Source: Izhakiella capsodis (GTDB lineage Bacteria > Pseudomonadota > Gammaproteobacteria > Enterobacterales > Enterobacteriaceae). From it: 64,000 bases of DNA. The stretch's first letter is position 1. Each line of letters begins with the position of its first letter. Both the position numbers and the translations under genes were made by a program. Shown in pieces: positions 52,401 to 59,678 of the stretch. The stretch lies in assembly GCF_900115045.1 (NCBI RefSeq), contig NZ_FOVC01000004.1, positions 62,001-126,000 of the forward strand, read 5' to 3'. The notes beneath the pieces were generated by a model. The model had not been told where the DNA came from. It saw only the letters and a program-made list of their open reading frames with translations, and did not search any database.

Positions 52401-52520
52401 ACCATTATTCATGCTGATGTCTGCAGCCTGTGAAATAAATGGCAAAGCCAACAAAACAGATGCCGCAACTGGATGCCACTTCATATTAAAATCTAACGTC
52501 CTTTTCTTTTTACTCATCAT
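49413..52520 (-). CDS. TpsA filamentous hemagglutinin-like exoprotein
   Basis: A 1035-residue exoprotein. After a signal peptide (KWHPVAASVLLALPFISQA) comes the TPS secretion domain with YDKLNVDKNGVIFNNS and ANPNGI (near residue 136). Then about 750 residues of short beta-helix repeats of the form N-x-x-G-x-I follow to the end (GTVFGI). It is short for the family and has no DUF637-type, pretoxin or C-terminal toxin domain, so contact-dependent inhibition is unlikely. The likely role is adhesion or as a surface scaffold. Two ATG codons in tandem open the gene; the first is used here. Confidence 0.9.
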   Translation of the reverse strand: MMSKKKRTLDFNMKWHPVAASVLLALPFISQAADISMNNGSVASVNNVPVININQANAQGLSHNVYDKLNVDKNGVIFNNSIAEANSVLAGKIAGNSNLASGTAKVILNEVTSKNLTAINGTMEIAGAKADLIIANPNGITVNGGGTINAGKLTLTTGTPDIQNGQLAGYAVNGGAITLGQLNTTSPTEILARNVVVTDKVTTGDLNVVTGNNYVNAAGQVTGTVTATGSGSANSIDVAELGGMYANKINLVSTENGVGVRNLGVIAGGVNGVNIDANGQLVNNNARIESTGAVNIKTNGMLNNTTGVINSVGSIGLDTNKNGLVNTRAGNISTSGNLFINSGAIDNTDGKMAASGMLAVDTNSATFTNSGKGKAVGVEAGIVALKSGTLDNSNGQIKGGYVGLESTTMNNNSGLVDSLGNVEVTSTGDVDNTKGLLRSAAGYTKISAQGVVTNGSTKTADTASNDSLGIIAGKDVQILANSISNKGGQMASKGDVSLESSGAIDNDNGKIYTTGKAILKGDSLRNDDGGSIISKGGVNAALKGDITNYIGVIISEEGDIGLEANTLNNHGGLITGQNIDIKTNADLNNDTALIVANKTLKVDAINSIDNRNGNDFSDPFGFYFGMPQQIGGMIGKGGVSLTGNIIYNNNSRIVAENGPLSIQSKSSIDNTRALLMSGADSTLKTGWAFYNNYATTYAVGNITIDTPFMENDSDGSLIDNNATGIISADKNLTLNIVNNFTNNGIISSLGDAAVNVLNGVINNTNTLSSGKVLGVTALNGVENSKDISAKGDLIIDTQHYVTNNSNMVGKNVTITALDDLKNQGNIISSLAGNVIIKSPKGNVNNNNGKILSAGSVSITSNALSNDGGRIEADSDIGLIVDKSVTNNGSIKSNGALNFTILNGALYNLNDIYSGKELVINALSGIENSKDIVAGTDINLDTKKYVTNNQLGNILAENITINAGADIINRANLMSNQLLAVNTSGNIYNYLNLFSYSKVDVTAKNVTNNKGAVFGGLGGTKLTAGKLNNAGTVFGI

Positions 52521-53820
52521 AATAAGCCACTCTCTATAACGGAATAATTATATTCATTAAAAAACACCATACACTCTCTAAATCACAGCTTTTCCATTGA
52601 CCACTTACCCATACTTTCCCTCGCAATTTAAACTTTAATTTAGAATGTTAGGTTAAGCATTGAGCATAATTTTCCATTGTTAGCCATATATTATCCTGAG
52701 CCTTCCTGCAATCTGATTACGTCTAACTTATTGCATTGCTTAAATGCCATCTACAGCATAACAGATGAATATTTACAGCCTATTTTCATCGCAAATCCAC
52801 AAGGCAGGATAACGCTATTTTCTGACAATTTTAACTCAACTTAAATTAAATACTTGCAATACGCTGCTTCAGCCCGCCACAGACGGCAGTTTATACAATG
52901 ACTACAGCAGCATGCCATACGCTGTCAATAATAGATCGCATTATTGACCGTGTGTTAAAAACACCATTTCTCATCGCCACTTTGCTATAAAAACTTGACG
53001 AAGTGCTGCTGTATATAATGAAGGAATCTGACTCTAAACGTGCATCAATAACACCTTTAACCGTGTAAACACTTATCTCTAACATATAAATGGTATTTTA
53101 TCGCATTTCATTTAATTATCAATATCTCAAAAAAGAGATTTTCAGCAACAGGCAAGCGCGGAAAACTTAAAAAAAGGATATTTCTTATATAAACCCAGGT
53201 TTTATTAAATCAATTTGAAGTGTACGAATGTAAATGCGCAATCCTGATTTTTTACGCACAGGAAATTACTTAAAAATAAACAAGAAAATAGGATGCCACA
53301 TTTGAGAATTAAATTATTTTTTATCAAATATCATTCCATTAACCCTATCACAACACTATGAATGCACCGTATCCTTCAATAATATGACACTGTTTCACAT
53401 GGGTATTGCTGATGACAAGTCAAGAAATCCACTATCGCTACATCCGTCAGGGATGAGGTAAGGATCACTTTGCTAAAATCATGCAGGCGCAGAGATCATC
53501 GCTTAAGCGTTTTGGCGACATCGTTTCTACGATCGGGTTAATGAAAATATTCGCGTATCTCAGTGAGCTTCACGGCACAGTAATATAGTCTGTAGTTGCA
53601 GAGCCGTATCAGAAAACGCAAACAAATGGATAAAAAGCGGCTTTGACGATGCAGCCGTTCTTCTTAAACTTACGGCTCTCCAGTTTAAATTGACAGAAAG
53701 GGGGCCTTGACTGGTTTTTGCCGCTTTTTCACAACAATATTATTGGGTTGGAGCATTGTGGACAGTCCAATTCAACATCCGGACTGGATCGGCGCAGTGC
53801 TTACCTGGTACTAAAATATC
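52521..53820. other. AT-rich non-coding region between tpsA and rhs
   Basis: About 1.3 kb without a convincing gene on either strand. The part next to 52520 should hold the promoter of the tpsA-led run. The part below 53820 is where an Rhs immunity gene would be expected, but no minus-strand frame of useful length with a ribosome-binding site is present. The plus-strand stretch 53410-53720 shows broken fragments of open frame and may be decayed coding sequence; I cannot identify it. Confidence 0.6.
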
Positions 53821-56800
53821 TCATGCAAGGAATTGATAACTGCCAGCAGGTATTCTTCTTCGTATCAGCACTTCTTGATCTTCTCTGGCCCAACTGTGTG
53901 CATCACCATGCAGACCCTGTCCCGAACTCACATCGGTAATATATCTGTCACGCACTTTCGACAGATCTATTTCGATAACATTTTCCATATGTCCCTCTGC
54001 GTAACATAACGCCTGATGTAGTGATCTTGACGTAGATATATATTGTGTTCTCAAATTCGTATTACCATGATGCGTCCCACCGGGCGACGGAGGGCCTTCG
54101 ACATGAAATTGAGGTGTTGCATTAGCATGTGGGTCTCTGGCTCGAATATTGCGTCCTTCTACCGCATCTAAAAATTCTTCATCGCTTAATGCTCTGTATA
54201 CAATGCCCGTATGCTCCTTCGTCAAACCTAAGGGATCAATCCAGCCGGTTGGATTGGGGGCATACTGATAAACATTTCCCCCCCCCATCAGGCCCAGCGG
54301 ATCGGGAGAGATAAAACGCCCGGTGTCCGGGTCATAATAGCGATGATGATTATAGTGCAAGCCACTCTCTTCATCATAATACTGTCCCGGAAAGCACAGG
54401 GGCTGATGGGCCATCTCCTCATCCGCAGACCGGGTTTTCCGACGTTTCCCCCAGGCCTCATTCTCGGCCTTCCATATCAGGCGTCCGTCCTGTGACGTCA
54501 TCGCATACGGCGTGCCGGTGGGGTCCGTATGGTAATAATTGATCCGGTGCTTATCGCCTTCTTTCTGAATCCGTTGCGCCAGCGGCGTATGCCCGGACGG
54601 CCCGTATAGCCAGGTAATCGTTTCCCCCGCGTGCTGCTCGTTCAGCAACCGGTTTCCGTCCCAGAAGAACAGGGTGGTACCCGCTGCCCCTTTTTTGTAG
54701 ACCCGCCTCCCCAGCGCATCATAGCCATACTGCACAGTCTGCTTTATGCCATCACGTTGCGCCTCAACGCATTCAAGCAAGTTTTCCGGCGTCCAGTACA
54801 GACGTAAAAATCCACCGCCCTCAGACGTTTTTTCCCGTAAGCGTCCGCAGTCATCATAAACAAAATGAGCGTGCTGATAGTCTGACAGCCGGTTATTCAG
54901 AACTCGCTCTCCGTCGCTATCAACAATGTTATGCGCGGGATCGTATGAAAAACATGCTTCATTGGCGCTTATCAGCCGCCCCAGCGGATCATAGCTGTAA
55001 TGCTGATTCATCCCGGATGGGGTGAGTACCGACGTCAGATTCCCGACCCGGTCATACTCGTAGGCGCGTGACATAAAATGGGATACGCTTGTCCCTTCGG
55101 TATCGACTTTCTGTTTAAGCCGCTTTCCGGACGGATCATAGTTAAAGCCGCTGGTGATACTACCCTGCGTGCGGCTGGTTTCACGATAGCGGATGTCGCG
55201 CTCAGTTTCACACACCATCTCGTTATCGAGATTAAGCTGATAGAAATGCCCGGCGCCATAGCAGAGATAGTTCAGTGTGGCGCCATCAGGCAGCCATGTC
55301 TGCCGCCGCCAGCCGCCGCGGTGGTAGCGATGCCGTAGGGTCTGGCGATAACCCAGCACCTCACTGGTTTCTGATTTCACCCGCCCGAGAGGATCGTAGG
55401 TAAAGGTGACCGTGCTCCCGGCATTCGATGCTTTCAGCAGCTTACCGCCCGCGTCATAACTGAAATGGCTGTGCGCGACGGCGTCTCCCTGCCTGACCGT
55501 TTTCTCCGTCATCCGGCCTGACGCATCGCGCGACATCGTGACGCAGATATCGGCCACCCGCGTCTCAACCAGCAGGCCGTCACCGTCGTAGTGATACTGC
55601 TTCAGCACGCCGTCGAACCCTTTTTCACTGATAACGTTATCATTATCATCGTAGGTGAACAGGTGCTCCGCGCCGTTCTCATTGGTCAGCCGCATTAAGC
55701 GGCGGGCGGCGTCGTAGTGACAGTGAAAAGTGTGACCGCAGGCGTCGGTACGGACCAGAATCAGGCCATCGGTATCCCGTTGCCAGTGCGTCTGCGCCCC
55801 CAGTGCATCACGCTGTGTCGTCAGACGCCCCCAATCATCATAGGTATAATGAATACGGTTACCATCCGGTCCGGTAACGGAGAGCACTTCTCCCCGTTCA
55901 GTGTATGTTAACAGGGTCCGGGTGTTATCCGGGTGGGTGACCGCGTTGATATTTCCCCGGCTGTCACGCGCCAGGCGGGTTGTCTGGCCGGAGCAGTCGG
56001 TGTGGCTCGCCAGCATTCCCATCCGGTCATAGCACATACGGCGGGTTTTTCCGTCGGCACCGGTGACGGCCGTCAGTAAACCCCGGGCGTCATACTGGTA
56101 GGCGGTGGTCTGCCCCAGCGCGTCAGTCTCACTCAGCAGATTGCCTGCGCCATCGTAATCGTAGCGCATGGTATGGCCCATCGCATCCGTCACGGCGGTC
56201 AGGCGGTTATCGGCGTCATAGCGGAAGGTGCTGCGATGCCCGGCGGCATTCGTCATCGTGTCGGTCCGGCCCAGATGATCATACGACCAGCGGGTTTCAC
56301 GTCCGCCGGGAGAAATCAGGGCGATCAGCCGGCCTTTATCATCGAGCTTACGGGTGATGGTGGAGCCATCAGCCTGTATCAGTGCGGTAAAATTTTTATC
56401 GTCATCAAACTGGTAGCGCGTGACCCGTTTCAACGGATCGGTGACCCGCGTCTCCCCCGCACCATAGTCAAACAGCCAAGTCTGCCCCAGATTGGTGGTG
56501 TGCCGGATAACCCGCCCTTGCGGCGTGTAATGATCGTATTCATACCGGGCGCTGAGCCCGCCGGGCTGCGAATGTCCGGTTAAGAGATGATTACGGTACT
56601 GGTAGCGACGGGTTACCTTACCCTTCCCGTCCAGCACACAGGCCAGATCACCCTGCGCCGTATACTGATAGGTGACCAGCGTTTCACGCTGCCTCTTGCC
56701 TGCCGCCTCCCCGCTCAGTGAAACACGCTGTAGGCGCCGGACCGGTTCACCTTCAGGTAAAATCAGGCGGATAAAATGCAGATTCAGCTCTCTGCCCGCA

Positions 56801-58140
56801 CTGTCAAAAAGCGCTGCCGGTAGCCCGTCCTCATCGTAGATTAGCCGGAGATGGTTACTATTCGCGTCGCTGACAGCAATCAGAGGCAGATAGGCGGCCC
56901 TGTCGCCCCGGCGATCTTTTTCATCCAGCGCCAGGGGCGCGAAGGTATAGCGCAGTCGGGCATCCCTGGTCGAAACGTAATAGCGCCCGTTCTCTCCGCG
57001 TTCAAAGCAGAGCTGTTCCGTACGGTTGAGCCGGCGCTGTCCGATCTCCAGCGCCGGCAATATGATCGCCTGCCCCTGGGCATTGATGAAGGTTAATTGC
57101 TTGCCGGCGCGCAGCAGGCGGGCGGAAAAAGGCAGGGACCAGCCCTGCCCCAGCCAGCCATTGCCGGGCTGGTCGGAAAAATAGCTGCGCTGCCACGCCA
57201 GGGGTATCACCGCCGGTAAAATAAAATCCTGTTCAGGCAGGCCGTTCAGAAACTTGATGCCCAGCACCGGGTTTACCGGATGGCCAGCTTTGGGGCACTC
57301 TTTGGGCGCGTGTTTTTTTTGCTCTTTTTTTTCTTTCGTCTGAATACCGTCTTCTTTTTTTTCAGTTTTAGATTGCGTGTTCCCCGGTTTTTCATCTGGT
57401 TTACTGGCGACTTTTTTCTCTTCAGGTTTGGGCGCAGGCTTTCCTTCGTGTTTGGGGCTATATTTTCCTGCACCGTCGATAGCCCCTTTTTCTGCAGTTT
57501 TGACAGTGCCTTTTTCTGCCTGCTTTAGACCGATTTTTTCAGCCTGTTTTGATACGGTTTTAGTGACCTTAGTTAGCGCTTTACTGACTGCTGCAGCGCC
57601 TTTTGCACTGTATTTGGCAATCTTAGCCGAGGTGCCAACTCCGGGCGCCAAATCCAGCGCAACGGAACCAAATGACATCGCCGCTTCTTTATAGTTACCC
57701 TCTGCGGCATAAATGGCGCCATTCGCGCCGTCAAATAGCGCACCTGCTACGGGAATGCCCCCCGCCAGATCCAAAGCGCCATGGACATACTCCCCCGTGA
57801 CTTCCCATAACACCGGCGCGGATTCGATGAAAAAATTCTTTAAGGTTAATCCTCCACTCGGCGGATTACTGTCACTGCCCGGCGAGGCGGCTGCTGGTTC
57901 ATTGATTAATACCCCTTCCGTATTTCCCCCGGCCGAGGAGTTGGGTACTGAAAAAGGAATATTCATAATGTGTACAGAGGGATCAGCGGAAGCATTTCTC
58001 GGAACAACTTCCGTGTTTCCCCCCACCGGGGACTCCTCTTTCGGGTTACCTTCCGCATTTTGGCTGGCAAGGGATTCCGGTGCTGAGGAAGAAATTTTCA
58101 TAATATGTTCGAAAGGATCAGAGGATTCAGATTCATTCAC
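53821..58140 (-). CDS. Rhs effector with probable ADP-ribosyltransferase tip
   Basis: A 1439-residue Rhs protein. Residues 1-95 are Ser/Pro/Gly-rich with a duplicated 25-residue motif; 100-160 are hydrophobic; and 205-275 are a Lys/Glu-rich linker. DUF6531 follows near 280 (NPVLGIKFLNGLPEQDF), then YD repeats to about 1250 and the core end motif (YDPDTGRFISPDPLG, YQYAPNP, DPLGL) near 1285-1305. The last 134 residues are the variable tip: YRAL (Arg), QYISTSRS (STS) and QEVLIRR (Glu) fit an R-S-E ADP-ribosyltransferase. It is delivered by the type VI system. It starts with GTG, overlapping the PAAR-like gene by eight bases. The tip is more AT-rich than the core. Confidence 0.92.
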   Translation of the reverse strand: MNESESSDPFEHIMKISSSAPESLASQNAEGNPKEESPVGGNTEVVPRNASADPSVHIMNIPFSVPNSSAGGNTEGVLINEPAAASPGSDSNPPSGGLTLKNFFIESAPVLWEVTGEYVHGALDLAGGIPVAGALFDGANGAIYAAEGNYKEAAMSFGSVALDLAPGVGTSAKIAKYSAKGAAAVSKALTKVTKTVSKQAEKIGLKQAEKGTVKTAEKGAIDGAGKYSPKHEGKPAPKPEEKKVASKPDEKPGNTQSKTEKKEDGIQTKEKKEQKKHAPKECPKAGHPVNPVLGIKFLNGLPEQDFILPAVIPLAWQRSYFSDQPGNGWLGQGWSLPFSARLLRAGKQLTFINAQGQAIILPALEIGQRRLNRTEQLCFERGENGRYYVSTRDARLRYTFAPLALDEKDRRGDRAAYLPLIAVSDANSNHLRLIYDEDGLPAALFDSAGRELNLHFIRLILPEGEPVRRLQRVSLSGEAAGKRQRETLVTYQYTAQGDLACVLDGKGKVTRRYQYRNHLLTGHSQPGGLSARYEYDHYTPQGRVIRHTTNLGQTWLFDYGAGETRVTDPLKRVTRYQFDDDKNFTALIQADGSTITRKLDDKGRLIALISPGGRETRWSYDHLGRTDTMTNAAGHRSTFRYDADNRLTAVTDAMGHTMRYDYDGAGNLLSETDALGQTTAYQYDARGLLTAVTGADGKTRRMCYDRMGMLASHTDCSGQTTRLARDSRGNINAVTHPDNTRTLLTYTERGEVLSVTGPDGNRIHYTYDDWGRLTTQRDALGAQTHWQRDTDGLILVRTDACGHTFHCHYDAARRLMRLTNENGAEHLFTYDDNDNVISEKGFDGVLKQYHYDGDGLLVETRVADICVTMSRDASGRMTEKTVRQGDAVAHSHFSYDAGGKLLKASNAGSTVTFTYDPLGRVKSETSEVLGYRQTLRHRYHRGGWRRQTWLPDGATLNYLCYGAGHFYQLNLDNEMVCETERDIRYRETSRTQGSITSGFNYDPSGKRLKQKVDTEGTSVSHFMSRAYEYDRVGNLTSVLTPSGMNQHYSYDPLGRLISANEACFSYDPAHNIVDSDGERVLNNRLSDYQHAHFVYDDCGRLREKTSEGGGFLRLYWTPENLLECVEAQRDGIKQTVQYGYDALGRRVYKKGAAGTTLFFWDGNRLLNEQHAGETITWLYGPSGHTPLAQRIQKEGDKHRINYYHTDPTGTPYAMTSQDGRLIWKAENEAWGKRRKTRSADEEMAHQPLCFPGQYYDEESGLHYNHHRYYDPDTGRFISPDPLGLMGGGNVYQYAPNPTGWIDPLGLTKEHTGIVYRALSDEEFLDAVEGRNIRARDPHANATPQFHVEGPPSPGGTHHGNTNLRTQYISTSRSLHQALCYAEGHMENVIEIDLSKVRDRYITDVSSGQGLHGDAHSWAREDQEVLIRRRIPAGSYQFLA

Positions 58141-58495
58141 CGTTGAATCTCCCGTTCATATGAAATTTATCCCCTTCGCGTATGACATATTTTTTACCAA
58201 TCCGTACCGTGTTGCTGTGCTCTTTAGGCCAGCAGTCTCCGCCGGACGTACCACTTTTGACTCCCCCCGACGATCCCGCCTCGTCGCCTCGGGTTTTGGG
58301 CGCCTTACTTTTATCAAAAACGAAGGCTGGATTACCATTGAGCTGAACGTTATCAATCACCCCCTGAGCATCGCCCAAATCCGATATTACCTGATAGGGA
58401 ACCGGGATATTCAGGGGAGGAGTCAGGCAGACGTCAGGTAATATTCCTACAATTAACCATTTGCTGTCCTTCCTGGCGCCCAATTTTTTCGCCAT
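58133..58495 (-). CDS. DUF4150 PAAR-like protein
   Basis: A 120-residue protein of the DUF4150 (PAAR-like) family: LNIPVPYQVISDL, NVQLNGNPAFV, GDEAGSSGGVKSGTSGG and a C-terminal MNGRF. Such proteins cap the VgrG spike and link it to an effector, here the Rhs protein encoded directly after with an eight-base overlap. ATG 58495 has GAGG upstream. Confidence 0.92.
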   Translation of the reverse strand: MAKKLGARKDSKWLIVGILPDVCLTPPLNIPVPYQVISDLGDAQGVIDNVQLNGNPAFVFDKSKAPKTRGDEAGSSGGVKSGTSGGDCWPKEHSNTVRIGKKYVIREGDKFHMNGRFNGE

Positions 58496-58501
58496 GACGA
58501 A

Positions 58502-59641
58502 TTACCTCTTATTATTCAGACTGGGGGGGACAGGAACATAACTGGCGGAAGTGCCATCTTTTGACATCTCAGCAGCTAATACTTTCTGCGCCATTCTGTT
58601 TTCCGCTGCGATATAACGCAGCTGAATTTCCTGAGGCTGAAATAATTCGGCTAAGGCAATCCGATAAGTACAGAATACTTTTCGTGCCCACATATCAATC
58701 ACAATAGTATCCAGCTGCATATCTTTCGTGAGAGATAATCCAAGCTTAGATTTATTTAAGGTAAAGAGGGTTTCCACAGGGATAGAGAATGAAATAGATT
58801 GATGAGGATTTTCATCTGCAGGTAACAGTCCCCACAGTTCAACAGAGATATTATCTTCAGATGGGAGTGTTATTTGCAAAGATGGATGCGCCCCACACCA
58901 ATAATTAAAATTGAAATCCTGCGGAAGATAGGGATGCCGCTCATTTTTCCATACATCATCATAGGTTCCGGCCCATTCAATCCGCCTGCTCCAGCTACGG
59001 CCGAAAAAACCAAATCCCTCCGGCATAATAAGCTCACTGATACGCGTAACGGGTGCATCGTCAGAATCTATCTGAGGTGCAGGGAGTGACGTTTTTTTAC
59101 ACTGTTTCAGGTATTCTCCAGGATACCATCCTATACCCAGCGGATTAGAGGGTGAAACGTGCGTTTTATCGTCCATCTCATGCCATCCACCTGATGCATA
59201 ATCATATAAAATATCAAGCTGGTTTATGGGTTTCTCATATTCAAGCAGCCAACCTGTTGGATAGAAAACCCAGCGCCGGGGAGCATGGATGCGTAATGTT
59301 TTTATTTTATCGCCTATCTTTACCGCAACAGGGAAACAGTGCGTTAATTTACCCTGCGGAGCGAAGGCTGTGGCATTAATAATAACATCAGTTTTGGGTT
59401 TATAAGGGGCAAGGTCGCTCTCATATTTAACATTGCTCCGTACCGGATCGTGATAATGCGCATCCCCATAATTCAACGACGCCTGTTTTGCAGAAAGCGA
59501 CAGGTGCGCCTGACCTTTTTTTTCTTCTATGTTGATATCATAGGTGAGGCGAGCGGCCACTACGTGAAAAGTAATATCATATTGATCAATCGCTTCGTAT
59601 CTCAACGCAGGAAAAAGACTAAAGTTTGTGAAATCACTCAT
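58502..59641 (-). CDS. DUF2169 type VI adaptor
   Basis: A 379-residue protein of the DUF2169 family, an adaptor that loads PAAR-like effectors on VgrG. Family features are the opening MSDFTNFSLFPALRYE and a middle segment GIGWYPGEYLK. I use ATG 59641, which starts at the family N-terminus; the frame opens five codons earlier. Neither start has a strong ribosome-binding site. It lies between vgrG and the PAAR-like gene, the usual order for this type of cassette. Confidence 0.9.
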   Translation of the reverse strand: MSDFTNFSLFPALRYEAIDQYDITFHVVAARLTYDINIEEKKGQAHLSLSAKQASLNYGDAHYHDPVRSNVKYESDLAPYKPKTDVIINATAFAPQGKLTHCFPVAVKIGDKIKTLRIHAPRRWVFYPTGWLLEYEKPINQLDILYDYASGGWHEMDDKTHVSPSNPLGIGWYPGEYLKQCKKTSLPAPQIDSDDAPVTRISELIMPEGFGFFGRSWSRRIEWAGTYDDVWKNERHPYLPQDFNFNYWCGAHPSLQITLPSEDNISVELWGLLPADENPHQSISFSIPVETLFTLNKSKLGLSLTKDMQLDTIVIDMWARKVFCTYRIALAELFQPQEIQLRYIAAENRMAQKVLAAEMSKDGTSASYVPVPPSLNNKR

Positions 59642-59678
59642 CAACGTCACCATCATATCAAAAGAAATAAGAATAAAT

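Noticed and set aside
49413..52520. CdiA-type contact-dependent inhibition protein
   Set aside because: No pretoxin motif, no C-terminal toxin, no CdiI-like gene, and a length far below CdiA.
49413..52520. CRISPR-like or tandem DNA repeats in the tpsA gene
   Set aside because: The repeats are degenerate beta-helix units at protein level, with no conserved DNA repeat and spacer pattern.
53410..53720. Insertion sequence remnant
   Set aside because: Broken plus-strand frames are present, but no terminal inverted repeats, target duplication or transposase motif could be recognised.
57273..57528. Lys-rich and Phe-rich overlapping frames
   Set aside because: They are shadow frames of the Lys/Glu-rich linker of the Rhs gene.
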